Positions 27,981 to 36,288 of a stretch of DNA of 64,000 nucleotides are shown piece after piece. The stretch is from the NCBI RefSeq assembly GCF_902499135.1, contig NZ_CABVPR010000020.1:1-64000 (forward strand), read 5' to 3'. The notes under the pieces were generated by a model, which did no database searches, had not been told where the DNA came from, and was given only the letters and a program-made list of their open reading frames with translations. Positions within the stretch are counted from its first letter, which is position 1, and every line of letters starts with the position of its first letter. Source of the stretch: Burkholderia dolosa (GTDB lineage Bacteria > Pseudomonadota > Gammaproteobacteria > Burkholderiales > Burkholderiaceae). Made by a program: the position numbers and the translations under genes.

Positions 27981-28484
27981 ATGAGCAAAGTTACGCTGGG
28001 TGGCAACCCGATCGATCTCGCCGGCACGTTCCCGGCCGTCGGCTCGCAGGCGCCCGACTTCAAGCTGGTCGGCAAGGACCTCGCCGATCTGACGCTCGCC
28101 AGCTTCGCCGGCAAGCGCAAGGTGCTGAACATCGTACCGAGCCTCGACACGCCGACCTGCGCGACGTCGACCCGCAAGTTCAACGAAGCGGCTTCGTCGC
28201 TCGACAACACCGTCGTGATCGTCGTGTCCGGCGACCTGCCGTTCGCGGCCACGCGCTTCTGCACGACCGAAGGGCTCGCGAACGTCGTCACCGCTTCGAC
28301 GTTCCGCGGCGGCCGCGCGTTCGCGAATGCGTACGGCGTCGACGTGACGAGCGGCCCGCTGAACGGGCTGACCGCGCGCGCGGTGGTCGTGCTCGACGAG
28401 CAGAACAAGGTGATCCATTCGCAGCTCGTCGGCGAGATCAAGGACGAACCGAACTACGACGCGGCGCTCGCCGCACTGAAGTAA
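27981..28484 (+). CDS. tpx: Thiol peroxidase
   Basis: A 167-residue atypical two-cysteine peroxiredoxin that reduces hydroperoxides using thioredoxin. The peroxidatic Cys60 is in [15 protein letters not shown] and the resolving Cys94 in RFCTTEG. The N-terminal VTLGGNPI is typical of Tpx. GGAG precedes the ATG by nine bases. No OxyR-type site was identified upstream. Confidence 0.97.
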   Translation: MSKVTLGGNPIDLAGTFPAVGSQAPDFKLVGKDLADLTLASFAGKRKVLNIVPSLDTPTCATSTRKFNEAASSLDNTVVIVVSGDLPFAATRFCTTEGLANVVTASTFRGGRAFANAYGVDVTSGPLNGLTARAVVVLDEQNKVIHSQLVGEIKDEPNYDAALAALK

Positions 28485-28569
28485 CCCGCTGCCGCCGGGC
28501 CGCGCGCGCTCGAGTCCGACGCGCGCGCCGGGCGGCCGCTTCCCATTGCTCTCTACAGGAACGCACGCC

Positions 28570-29508
28570 TTGACTACGCTGATCTGCGGCTCGCTCGCCT
28601 ACGACAACATCATGACTTTCGAAGGCCGGTTTCGCGAGCACATTCTGCCCGACCAGGTTCACCTGCTCAACGTGAGCTTCCTCGTGCCGACGATGCGTCG
28701 CGAGTTCGGCGGCTGCGCGGGCAACATCGCGTACGCGCTGCACATGCTCGGCGGCGACGCGCGGATCATGGCGACGGTCGGCGCGAACGACGCGGACCGC
28801 TACCTCGAGCGCCTCGACGATCTCGGCCTGTCGAAGGAAAACGTGCGCGTGGTGCCCGATTCGCACACCGCGCAGGCGATGATCACGACCGATCTCGACA
28901 ACAATCAGATCACGGCCTTCCATCCGGGCGCGATGATGCAGTCGCACCTGAATCGCGCGGACGAAGTGCCCGGTGTGAAGCTCGGCATCGTCGCGCCGGA
29001 CGGCTTCGACGGGATGGTGCAGCACGCCGAACAGTTCGCGAAAGCCGGCATCCCGTTCGTCTTCGATCCGGGCCAGGGGCTGCCGCTGTTCGACGGCGCG
29101 ACGCTGCGCCGCATCATTGAACTCGCGACGTTCGTCGCGGTCAACGACTACGAAGGCAAGCTCGTCAGCGACAAGACGGGCTTGTCCGAACAGGAAATCG
29201 CCAGCCGGGTTCAGGCGTTGATCATCACGCGCGGCGAGCACGGCTCCACCATTCTTCACAAAAACGGCGAAGAACATATTCCCGTCGTGCGCGCCGAGCG
29301 CGTCGTCGATCCGACCGGCTGCGGCGATGCCTTCCGGGGCGGGCTGCTGTACGGCATCGAGAACGGTCTCGACTGGGCAACCACGGGCCGCCTCGCGAGC
29401 CTGATGGGTTCGCTGAAGATCGCTCACCAGGGGCCCCAGACTTACGCACTGACGCGCGCCGAAATCGACGCGCGCTTCGAGGCTGCATTCGGTTACAGTC
29501 TCAAATGA
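28570..29508 (+). CDS. PfkB-family kinase (nucleoside/sugar kinase, adenosine-kinase-like)
   Basis: A 312-residue ribokinase-fold protein. GGCAGNIAYALHMLGG near 47-62 is the N-terminal PfkB signature; DPTGCGDAFRGG near 247-258 is the C-terminal one, with the catalytic aspartate and anion hole. The pattern fits bacterial nucleoside kinases of this family; at least one such broad nucleoside kinase is known from Burkholderia, but the substrate here is an inference. There is no ATG: TTG at 28570 is taken as start because AGGA sits about nine bases upstream. A further in-frame TTG at 28546 would add eight residues. Confidence 0.85.
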   Translation: MTTLICGSLAYDNIMTFEGRFREHILPDQVHLLNVSFLVPTMRREFGGCAGNIAYALHMLGGDARIMATVGANDADRYLERLDDLGLSKENVRVVPDSHTAQAMITTDLDNNQITAFHPGAMMQSHLNRADEVPGVKLGIVAPDGFDGMVQHAEQFAKAGIPFVFDPGQGLPLFDGATLRRIIELATFVAVNDYEGKLVSDKTGLSEQEIASRVQALIITRGEHGSTILHKNGEEHIPVVRAERVVDPTGCGDAFRGGLLYGIENGLDWATTGRLASLMGSLKIAHQGPQTYALTRAEIDARFEAAFGYSLK

Positions 29509-29527
29509 ATATTGTTGGAGAGCAAAG

Positions 29528-30001
29528 ATGCTGACGAAAAAAACCCTCACGCTCGCGGCCATGGTCACCGCCACGCTGACCCTCGCCGGCTGCTTCACGC
29601 CGCCCGGTTCGGCGGACGTCTATAGCGTCGGCCAGGCACAGCGCGAACAGACGGTACGCATGGGGACGGTCGAAAGCGTTCGGGCGGTGCGCATCCAGTC
29701 CGACGGCGGCGGCAGCGCGATCGGCACGCTCGGCGGCGGCGCGCTCGGCGCGGTGGCCGGCAGCGCAATCGGCGGCGGCCGGGGGTCGATCCTGACCGCC
29801 ATCGCAGGCGGTCTCGCGGGCGCTGTCGCAGGCAATGCGATCGGCGAAAACCTGAGTACCGCGAACGGCGTCGAAATTACGGTGCGCCTCGACAACGGCG
29901 ACCTGCGCTCGATCACGCAAGCGGCGAGCGGCGAGGTGTTCCGCGCCGGCGAACGCGTACGCTTGCTGTCGAGCGGCGGCGTCACGCGCGTCACGCACTA
30001 A
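29528..30001 (+). CDS. Glycine-zipper outer-membrane lipoprotein (SlyB/Pcp type)
   Basis: A 157-residue lipoprotein. The lipobox LAGC gives lipidated Cys22. Residues 60-110 form a glycine zipper (repeated G/A-x3-G: IGTLGGGALGAVAGSAIGGG, then a second run) expected to insert in or span the membrane. A C-terminal beta-rich domain, VEITVRLDNGDLRSI, follows. SlyB-like proteins help outer-membrane integrity. GGAGAG precedes the ATG. A strong terminator follows the gene. Confidence 0.88.
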   Translation: MLTKKTLTLAAMVTATLTLAGCFTPPGSADVYSVGQAQREQTVRMGTVESVRAVRIQSDGGGSAIGTLGGGALGAVAGSAIGGGRGSILTAIAGGLAGAVAGNAIGENLSTANGVEITVRLDNGDLRSITQAASGEVFRAGERVRLLSSGGVTRVTH

Positions 30002-30037
30002 CGGGCATCCTCAGCACGCGGCACAAGCCGCGGTCGA

Positions 30038-30070
30038 ACGCATGTGCGAAGCTGCACATGCGTTTTTTTT
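30038..30070 (+). terminator. Intrinsic terminator after the SlyB-like gene
   Basis: Perfect 10-base arms ACGCATGTGC and GCACATGCGT, loop GAAGCT, followed by eight T. Confidence 0.93.
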
Positions 30071-30104
30071 CGTCCGTACGCATCGTGCGGGCTGCCGCGC
30101 GGAT

Positions 30105-30138
30105 AAAAAAATCCCGCCATCTGAGCCAGATGGCGGGA
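30105..30138 (-). terminator. Intrinsic terminator of the histone H1-like gene
   Basis: Perfect 12-base arms TCCCGCCATCTG and CAGATGGCGGGA with loop AGC. The run of seven A at 30105-30111 becomes a U-run on the minus strand. Confidence 0.9.
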
Positions 30139-30142
30139 GCGA

Positions 30143-30185
30143 TTGAGTAGCGCTACTCAACCCACGGACACCACGCGAGTGTCCG
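30143..30185. repeat. Two further inverted repeats between the H1-like stop codon and its terminator
   Basis: TTGAGTAGCGCTACTCAA at 30143-30160 is a perfect 18-base palindrome. A second stem, CGGACAC and GTGTCCG with a 7-base loop, lies at 30165-30185. Together with the terminator they form three consecutive hairpins in the 3' untranslated region of the H1-like mRNA. Confidence 0.8.
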
Positions 30186-30203
30186 GGTACGGGTCAGCCG
30201 CGA

Positions 30204-30815
30204 TTACGGACGGCTGCCGGTCGGGAACGGCCATGCAGCTGCCGGGTTGAGCGCGGTCTTCACGCCCGCGGCCGGTGCGACCGATGCGGTCGACGCGGTC
30301 GTTGCCGGCGCAGCCTTCTTCACGACGGCCTTCTTCGGCGCAGCAGCTTTCTTCGCCGGTGCGGCCTTCTTCGCAGGCGCGGCTTTCTTCGCGGCAGCCT
30401 TCTTCGCCGGCGCGGCCTTCTTCGCAGCGGCCTTCTTCGCCGGTGCCGCCTTCTTCGCAGCGGCCTTCTTCGCCGGTGCGGCCTTCTTCGCAGCAGCCTT
30501 CTTCGCCGGCGCGGCCTTCTTCGCAGCAGCCTTCTTCGCCGGTGCGGCCTTCTTCGCAGCGACCTTCTTCGTCGCGACCTTCTTTGCTGCGGCCTTCTTC
30601 GCCGGTGCCTTCTTCGCGGCAACCTTCTTCGTTGCGACCTTCTTCGCTGCAGCCTTCTTCGCCGGCGCCTTCTTCGCAGCAACCTTCTTCACGGCGACTT
30701 TCTTCGCAGCGACCTTCTTCACTGCTGCGGTCTTCTTCGCCGGAGCAGCCTTCTTCGCAGCGGTCTTCTTGGCAGCAGCCTTCTTAGCAGCCGGTTTCTT
30801 CTTGGCAGTAGCCAT
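30204..30815 (-). CDS. Histone H1-like, Lys/Ala/Pro-rich DNA-binding protein
   Basis: A 203-residue, extremely basic protein made almost only of Lys, Ala, Pro, Val and Thr, like the C-terminal tail of eukaryotic H1 and the bacterial HctB/BpH1-type proteins. The middle is a tandem array of 11-residue units ([11 protein letters not shown] and variants), seen in DNA as 33-bp repeats. No globular fold is predicted. The last 40 residues (ending [12 protein letters not shown]) are non-repetitive. It probably binds and compacts DNA without sequence preference. The start has a strong AAGGAG. The repeats make length variation between strains likely. Confidence 0.9.
   Translation of the reverse strand: MATAKKKPAAKKAAAKKTAAKKAAPAKKTAAVKKVAAKKVAVKKVAAKKAPAKKAAAKKVATKKVAAKKAPAKKAAAKKVATKKVAAKKAAPAKKAAAKKAAPAKKAAAKKAAPAKKAAAKKAAPAKKAAAKKAAPAKKAAAKKAAPAKKAAPAKKAAAPKKAVVKKAAPATTASTASVAPAAGVKTALNPAAAWPFPTGSRP
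30310..30760 (-). repeat. 33-bp tandem repeats inside the H1-like gene
   Basis: Head-to-tail units encode [11 protein letters not shown] in the 5'-distal half (about 30340-30560 on this map) and [20 protein letters not shown]-type variants in the middle. The repeats stay in frame (33 bp = 11 codons), so unit gain or loss would change protein length without a frameshift. Confidence 0.85.
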
Positions 30816-30862
30816 GTTGTTCTCCTTCAGGTTCAGATGAGAGTCAGTTCAAACTACACCCT

Positions 30863-31082
30863 TCGTCAAAACCCGCTTCCCGCGGACGCTGTTCAGGACG
30901 TGCGCTTCGAAGCGGGCTATTCATCGGCGTACGCAGATACCGCGCGCTTACGCTAATGAATACGGTATGGCGCGCGAAGCCGCCCGGCCTCGCGCGCCAA
31001 ATCAAGTCGGCAGCCGGCGCACCTCGCGCCGCCACCGCTAATCGCTTGATCAAGCGGACAGCCACACGGCTGCCCGCTTTTT
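30863..31082 (+). ncRNA. Candidate structured small RNA
   Basis: A plus-strand transcript of about 220 bases is proposed because a chain of hairpins ends in an intrinsic terminator, yet no plus-strand gene precedes it. A weak promoter, TTCAGA (30832-30837), 17 bases, TACACC (30855-30860), would start transcription just before the first stem. No known RNA family was recognised. The terminator is firm; the promoter and 5' end are guesses. Confidence 0.35.
31052..31082 (+). terminator. Plus-strand intrinsic terminator without an annotated gene
   Basis: Arms AAGCGGACAGCC and GGCTGCCCGCTT pair except for one A/C mismatch, with loop ACAC, and run into five T (31078-31082). The poly-T is on the plus strand, so it does not serve nrdB or the H1-like gene. 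Confidence 0.75.
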
Positions 31083-31253
31083 CCGGAGGGAAGTTTGCCC
31101 ATCCCACTGAAGGGTTCGCAAAGTGCCTGTCGTGTCGTTGGGCCGTTAAGGCACCGGGCATGCTTTGCATCAGGCGTTCTTGCTCCTAAACCTTGGGCCG
31201 GCGCCCGAGAGGCGGCCGGCTGCTCCATCGTGTAACGGGTTCGCTGCTGCGGG

Positions 31254-32465
31254 TCATTCCCAGGACAGCGCGCCCCCGGTCTGATACTCGATCACACGCG
31301 TCTCGAAGAAGTTGCGCTCCTTCTTCAGGTCGATCATCTCGCTCATCCACGGGAACGGGTTTTCCTCGTTCGGGAACAGCGGATCGAGGCCGATCTGCTG
31401 GCAACGGCGGTTGCAGATGAAGCGCAGATAGCTCTTGAACATCGACGCGTTCAAGCCCAGCACGCCGCGCGGCATCGTGTCCTCGGCGTAGCGGTATTCG
31501 AGCTCGACAGCCTGCTTGAACAGCTCGCGAATTTCCGCGCGGAATTCCGGCGTCCACAGATGCGGATTTTCGAGCTTGATCTGGTTGATCAGGTCGATGC
31601 CGAAATTGCAGTGCATCGACTCGTCGCGCAGGATGTACTGATATTGCTCTGCAGCACCCGTCATCTTGTTCTGGCGGCCGAGCGCGAGGATCTGCGTGAA
31701 CCCGACATAGAAGAACAGGCCTTCCATGATGCAGGCGAACACGATCAGCGACTTCAGCAGCTTCTGGTCGGCTTCGAGCGTGCCGGTCTTGAAGGCCGGA
31801 TCCGTCAGCGTATGAATGAACGGGATCAGGAATTCGTCTTTCGCGCGAATCGACGGGACCTCGTGGTACGCGTTGAAGATCTCGCCTTCATCGAGACCGA
31901 GCGATTCGACAATGTATTGATAAGCGTGCGTGTGGATCGCCTCTTCGAACGCCTGGCGCAGCAGGAACTGCCGGCACTCGGGCGCCGTGATGTGACGATA
32001 CGTGCCGAGCACGATGTTGTTCGCGGCGAGCGAGTCGGCCGTCACGAAGAAGCCGAGGTTGCGCTTGACGATGCGACGCTCGTCCTCGGTCAGACCGTTC
32101 GGATCCTTCCAGAGGGCGATGTCGCGGGACATGTTGATTTCCTGCGGCATCCAGTGGTTCGCGCAACCGGCCAGGTACTTCTCCCACGCCCACTTGTACT
32201 TGAACGGCACCAGCTGATTGACGTCGGTCTGGCCGTTGATGATGCGCTTGTCGGCGACGTTGACCCGCGCTTCCGAACCGCCTGCGGGAATAGCCGATGC
32301 TTGCGGCGGCACCGCAAGATCGCCTTCGAAAATGTCGCGGACCTGATGGGCGGCAGGCGTTGCAGCCTGCATTCCGACAGCCATCCCTGCGGAGGTGCGC
32401 GTCGCGTTTTGCTGCGCTCCGCTCGCGGGAGTTACGGCGGTCATCTCGTCATCCCAGTTGAGCAT
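31254..32465 (-). CDS. nrdB: Class Ia ribonucleotide reductase, beta subunit
   Basis: A 403-residue R2 protein that holds the di-iron centre and tyrosyl radical used by NrdA to reduce ribonucleoside diphosphates. Iron-ligand segments [19 protein letters not shown] and [17 protein letters not shown] are clear. The C-terminal tail (GGALSWE) is the expected NrdA-binding peptide. The first 70 residues are an Ala/Thr/Gln-rich extension. It is downstream of nrdA on the same strand, separated by a structured 362-base spacer. Confidence 0.97.
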   Translation of the reverse strand: MLNWDDEMTAVTPASGAQQNATRTSAGMAVGMQAATPAAHQVRDIFEGDLAVPPQASAIPAGGSEARVNVADKRIINGQTDVNQLVPFKYKWAWEKYLAGCANHWMPQEINMSRDIALWKDPNGLTEDERRIVKRNLGFFVTADSLAANNIVLGTYRHITAPECRQFLLRQAFEEAIHTHAYQYIVESLGLDEGEIFNAYHEVPSIRAKDEFLIPFIHTLTDPAFKTGTLEADQKLLKSLIVFACIMEGLFFYVGFTQILALGRQNKMTGAAEQYQYILRDESMHCNFGIDLINQIKLENPHLWTPEFRAEIRELFKQAVELEYRYAEDTMPRGVLGLNASMFKSYLRFICNRRCQQIGLDPLFPNEENPFPWMSEMIDLKKERNFFETRVIEYQTGGALSWE

Positions 32466-32827
32466 AAATTCTCACCATCAATTTAGAACGGTTTGTACCA
32501 TCTTTTCCTGAGCGATAAAAGGGTTCGCTCACGAAAAATCCTTTTTTCGATTCGCGTTGCGACCTCGATACAACACTTTGAGCAACGCATCGTCGTTCGT
32601 GCAGCACGCGACGTGTGTCGCGCATGGTTCGTGAGGTGCGCTCGACGCATCGAACGTCGATCGAAACGCGACGTCGTCGGGGATGTTTCGATCGTTTGTC
32701 ACTGCCTGCAACGCAGGTGTCGCGTTACAGATTCCTTATCATTTTTTTAGTAGAGAGCGACGCACACTTCAACCTCGATCGGTCGTCGTGCGCGCCGCTC
32801 GCATCCGCTTCGGCTACGCGCGCTGCG
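32466..32827 (-). promoter_or_regulatory. nrdA-nrdB spacer with several hairpins
   Basis: This 362-base region is AT-richer than its surroundings. On the plus map it contains TGAGCGA/TCGCTCA (32509-32531, 9-base loop) close to the nrdB start, CGATCGAAAC/GTTTCGATCG (32658-32694, perfect 10-base arms, 17-base loop) and CCTGC/GCAGG (32705-32717). No U-run terminator for nrdA was found. It may hold a separate nrdB promoter and a leader that sets the NrdA:NrdB ratio. A 60-codon frame at 32529-32711 exists but is not well supported. Confidence 0.5.
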
Positions 32828-35821
32828 TTACTGGCACGCTTCGCACTCGTCGAAGCCCGGGTCGCCCGGACGCATCGTGCACACCGGACCGTCGGCTTCG
32901 ACCGGCGCCAGCGCCGGTGCGGCATTGAGTGCGCCCGACGATGCTTCGCCGCCTGCCGCACCGAAGCCGCCCGCTGCGCCTTGCGCGCCGCCGCTGCTCG
33001 AGCCGCCGCCGGTCGGCACCGCATTCAGCGCGCCGTGTGCGACCGTCGACTTCTCGACGTGCGTCGCCGCCATCGTGCGCAGATAGTAGGTCGTCTTCAG
33101 ACCGCGCAGCCAGGCGAGCTTGTAGACCTCGTCGAGCTTCTTGCCCGACGCGCCCGCCATGTAGATGTTCAGCGACTGCGCCTGGTCGATCCACTTCTGG
33201 CGACGCGATGCCGCCTCGACTAGCCACTTCGGATCGACCTCGAACGCGGTCGCGTAGATCGCGCGCAGGTCGGCCGGGATGCGGTCGATGCGCGACAGCA
33301 TGCCGTCGAAGTACTTCAGGTCGGCGACCATCACCTCGTCCCACAGGCCGCGCTCCTTCAGGTCGCGCACCAGGTACTCGTTTACCACCGTGAACTCGCC
33401 CGACAGGTTCGACTTCACGTACAGGTTCTGGAAGGTCGGCTCGATGCACGCCGACACGCCGATGATGTTCGAGATCGTCGCCGTCGGCGCGATCGCGACG
33501 CAGTTCGAGTTGCGCATCCCGTGCGTCGCGATGCGCGCACGCAGTGCCGCCCAGTCGAGCGTCTCGGACATGTCGACCTCGACGTAGCCGCCGCGCGCTT
33601 CGGCCAGCAGCTTCAGCGTGTCCTGCGGCAGGATGCCGCGATCCCACAGCGAGCCGCGGTAGCTCGAGTAGCGACCGCGCTCCTCGGCCAGCTCGGTCGA
33701 CGCGTAGTACGCGTAGTAGCAGACCGCCTCCATCGAGCGATCGGCGAACTCGACCGCCGCCTCCGACGCATACGGCGTGCGCAGCAGGTGCAGGCAGTCC
33801 TGGAAGCCCATGATGCCCATGCCGACCGGACGGTGCTTCAGGTTCGAGTTACGCGCCTTCGGCACCGCGTAGTAGTTGATGTCGATCACGTTGTCGAGCA
33901 TCCGCATCGCGACGCTGATCGTGCGCTTGAGCTTGTCGTGGTCGAGCGCGTAGCTGCCGTCCGGCTGCTTCACCAGGTGCGCGACGAGGTTCACCGAGCC
34001 GAGGTTGCAGACCGCGATTTCGGTGTCGCTCGTGTTCAGCGTGATTTCCGTGCACAGGTTCGACGAGTGGACGACGCCGACGTGCTGCTGCGGCGAGCGC
34101 ACGTTGCACGGATCCTTGAACGTGATCCACGGGTGGCCGGTCTCGAACAGCATCCCGAGCATCTTGCGCCACAGCTGCTGCGCCGGGATCTTCTTGAACA
34201 GCTTGATCTCGCCGCGTGCGACCTTCTCTTCGTAAGCCGTGTAAGCCGCCTCGAACTCGGCGCCGAACTTGTCGTGGAGATCCGGGCAGGTCGACGGCGA
34301 GAACAGCGTCCAGTCGGCGCCTTCCATCACGCGCTTCATGAACAGATCGGGAATCCAGTTCGCCGTGTTCATGTCGTGCGTGCGGCGGCGGTCGTCGCCG
34401 GTGTTCTTGCGCAGCTCGAGGAACTCCTCGATGTCGAGGTGCCACGATTCGAGGTATGCGCACACCGCGCCCTTGCGCTTGCCGCCCTGGTTCACCGCGA
34501 CGGCCGTGTCGTTGACGACCTTCAGGAACGGCACCACGCCTTGCGACTTGCCGTTCGTGCCCTTGATATGTGAGCCGAGCGCGCGCACGCGCGTCCAGTC
34601 GTTGCCGAGACCGCCGGCGAACTTCGACAGCAGCGCGTTTTCCTTCAGCGCTTCGTAGATGCCGTCGAGATCGTCCGCGACCGTCGTCAGGTAGCACGAC
34701 GACAGCTGCGAGCGGTGCGTGCCCGAGTTGAACAGCGTCGGCGTCGAGCTCATGAAGTCGAAGCTCGACAGCACGTTGTAGAACTCGATCGCGCGCGCCT
34801 CGCGGTCGATCTCGTTCAGCGACAGGCCCATCGCGACGCGCATGAAGAACGCCTGCGGCATTTCGATGCGCGTGCCGTCGACGTGCAGGAAATAGCGGTC
34901 GTACAGCGTCTGCAGGCCGAGATAGCCGAACTGCAGATCGCGGTTCGCGTCGAGCGCCTCGCCGAGGCGCTTCAGGTCGAACTGCAGCAGCTTGTCGTCG
35001 AGCAGGCCGGCTTCGACGCCGCGCCTCAGGAACTGCGGGAAGTATTCGGCATAGCGGGTCGACATCTCGGACTGCACCACTTCCTCGCCGAGGATCTCGC
35101 GGCGGATCGTGTGCAGCAGGATGCGCGCCGTGACCTGGCTGTAGGCCGGGTCCTTCTCGATCATCGTGCGTGCGGCCAGGATCGCCGAGTCGTAGACCTG
35201 GCTCATCGGCACGCCGTCGTACAGGTTCTTCACCGTCTCCGCGACGATCGGCTCAGGGTTAACCGCAGCGCCGAGGCCGTCGCACGCCGACACGATCAGC
35301 GCGCGCAGCGCATTCAGGTCGAGCGGACGCGTGACGCCGTTGTCGACGACGTTGATGCCGCTGCTCGCCTCGCCGCCCGCTGCGGCCGCTTCCTCGCCCG
35401 CGTGCTGGCGCTCGAGGTGACGCTTCTCGCGATACAGCACGTACGCACGCGCGACGTTGTGCTCGCCGCCGCGCATCAGCGCGAGCTCGACCTGATCCTG
35501 GATGTCCTCGATATGGAACGTGCCGCCGTTCGGGCGGCTGCGCAGCAGCGCGCGCACGACGTTGCGCGTCAGCTGCTCGACCTGCTCGCGCACGCGCGCC
35601 GATGCCGCGCCCTGCCCGCCGTTGACGGCCAGGAACGCCTTGGTCACCGCGATCGCGATCTTCGAAGGCTCGAACGACACCACGCTGCCATTGCGGCGGA
35701 TCACCTTGTAGTCGGCGAACGTAGCCTGCGGCGCGAGCGCCTGCGCGCCGTGTTCGGCCCCGCCGAGAGGGCGGCTCGAAGCGCTCTCGTACTGGGACGT
35801 CGCGTTGTCGGTGGTTTGCAT
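32828..35821 (-). CDS. nrdA: Class Ia ribonucleotide reductase, alpha subunit
   Basis: A 997-residue catalytic subunit. An N-terminal ATP cone (about 40-130; YKVIRRNGSVVSFEPSKIA) gives allosteric control by ATP/dATP. The barrel holds SSNLCTEITLNTS and ATISNIIGVSACIEP. The C-terminal redox pair is Cys993 and Cys996 in DECEACQ. The stretch at about 945-985 is a Gly/Ala/Ser-rich flexible linker that would let the tail reach the active site. AGGAG supports the ATG at 35821. Two NrdR boxes lie upstream. Confidence 0.97.
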   Translation of the reverse strand: MQTTDNATSQYESASSRPLGGAEHGAQALAPQATFADYKVIRRNGSVVSFEPSKIAIAVTKAFLAVNGGQGAASARVREQVEQLTRNVVRALLRSRPNGGTFHIEDIQDQVELALMRGGEHNVARAYVLYREKRHLERQHAGEEAAAAGGEASSGINVVDNGVTRPLDLNALRALIVSACDGLGAAVNPEPIVAETVKNLYDGVPMSQVYDSAILAARTMIEKDPAYSQVTARILLHTIRREILGEEVVQSEMSTRYAEYFPQFLRRGVEAGLLDDKLLQFDLKRLGEALDANRDLQFGYLGLQTLYDRYFLHVDGTRIEMPQAFFMRVAMGLSLNEIDREARAIEFYNVLSSFDFMSSTPTLFNSGTHRSQLSSCYLTTVADDLDGIYEALKENALLSKFAGGLGNDWTRVRALGSHIKGTNGKSQGVVPFLKVVNDTAVAVNQGGKRKGAVCAYLESWHLDIEEFLELRKNTGDDRRRTHDMNTANWIPDLFMKRVMEGADWTLFSPSTCPDLHDKFGAEFEAAYTAYEEKVARGEIKLFKKIPAQQLWRKMLGMLFETGHPWITFKDPCNVRSPQQHVGVVHSSNLCTEITLNTSDTEIAVCNLGSVNLVAHLVKQPDGSYALDHDKLKRTISVAMRMLDNVIDINYYAVPKARNSNLKHRPVGMGIMGFQDCLHLLRTPYASEAAVEFADRSMEAVCYYAYYASTELAEERGRYSSYRGSLWDRGILPQDTLKLLAEARGGYVEVDMSETLDWAALRARIATHGMRNSNCVAIAPTATISNIIGVSACIEPTFQNLYVKSNLSGEFTVVNEYLVRDLKERGLWDEVMVADLKYFDGMLSRIDRIPADLRAIYATAFEVDPKWLVEAASRRQKWIDQAQSLNIYMAGASGKKLDEVYKLAWLRGLKTTYYLRTMAATHVEKSTVAHGALNAVPTGGGSSSGGAQGAAGGFGAAGGEASSGALNAAPALAPVEADGPVCTMRPGDPGFDECEACQ

Positions 35822-36113
35822 GTGCAAAGCTCCTGGTGTTGGATGGTGCGGAGAGAACCGCGGATTAAAACGAACGCTGCGCAACGCGGTGCGCGAGCGG
35901 TAAGACGCGAGCGATGCGTCGGGGAAGCCGGTTCGGTCGATGCGCGACAACCGATCCGGTCGTGTGCTTCGTCATGTCTGCCCCTGCCCCGTCGAAGATC
36001 GCTGCGCTGGATTTGCGACGCCCGGACCGCCCCCGGCCTGACGCGCCGCTCTGAGAACCCCGTGCGCCGGCGTTGCCCGCCGGCCGGTGCCGCTGGGGTT
36101 TTCCCTGCGACAC

Positions 36114-36179
36114 ACACTATATCTAGTGCAGAACTGCTCAGCTGGCACCAAGTATAGTGGACATTCGGACGACGTCCAA
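36114..36179 (-). promoter_or_regulatory. nrdA promoter with paired NrdR boxes
   Basis: Box 1 ACACTATATCTAGTGC (36114-36129) matches the NrdR consensus ACACWATATATWGTGT at 14 of 16 positions; box 2 GCACCAAGTATAGTGG (36145-36160) at about 11. They start 31 bases apart, three helical turns, the usual arrangement. On the minus strand -35 TTGGAC (36179-36174) and -10 TATACT (36156-36151) are 17 bases apart, placing box 2 over the -10 and box 1 just downstream of the start site. NrdR with ATP/dATP should repress nrdAB. NrdR itself is not in the window. Confidence 0.85.
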
Positions 36180-36251
36180 ACGCTTAATTTGCGCGCGAGG
36201 GCTTGACATCGCACTCGCGCCGCGAATGTCCCGACGCGACAAGGCGTCGGT

Positions 36252-36271
36252 CCGCGAAAAAAATTTCGCGG
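36252..36271. repeat. Inverted repeat after ampD
   Basis: CCGCGAAA and TTTCGCGG flank a loop of four A, 17 bases past the ampD stop codon, with T7 on the minus strand between stop and stem (36274-36280). It may mark the 3' end of the ccsA-ampD mRNA. The rest of the 467-base gap 35822-36288 is the nrdA leader and promoter. Confidence 0.55.
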
Positions 36272-36288
36272 CTCAAAAAAACCTGCGC

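Larger units (their letters stand above)
30816..31253. other. Structured spacer between the H1-like gene and nrdB
   Basis: A 438-base gap flanked by two minus-strand genes. It must hold the H1-like promoter, but no good minus-strand -35/-10 pair was found. It holds a chain of inverted repeats on the plus strand: CCCGCTTC/GAAGCGGG (30872-30916), ATACCG/CGGTAT (30937-30968), TGGCGCGCGA/TCGCGCGCCA (30968-30999), the palindrome CGCTTGATCAAGCG (31043-31056) and an intrinsic terminator (31052-31082). No protein-coding frame in it is convincing. Confidence 0.7.

Noticed and set aside
30310-30760. Regular repeats that could be taken for a CRISPR array.
   Set aside because: The repeats are contiguous, in frame, and encode [11 protein letters not shown] units; there are no unique spacers and no cas genes.
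30956-31189. A 77-codon plus-strand frame in the spacer next to the H1-like gene.
   Set aside because: It runs straight through the hairpin and the intrinsic terminator, lacks a ribosome-binding site, and has no recognisable family.
32529-32711. A 60-codon minus-strand frame in the nrdA-nrdB spacer.
   Set aside because: It needs a TTG or GTG start, has no clear ribosome-binding site and overlaps the inverted repeats; not enough support for a gene.
35822-36180. A cobalamin riboswitch upstream of nrdA, as seen before some reductase genes.
   Set aside because: NrdA/NrdB here are the oxygen-dependent class Ia enzymes and no B12-box-like sequence was seen; the NrdR boxes explain the region.
36203-36231. 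TTGACA at 36203-36208 on the plus strand as a promoter.
   Set aside because: No -10 lies at the right distance and no plus-strand gene follows.
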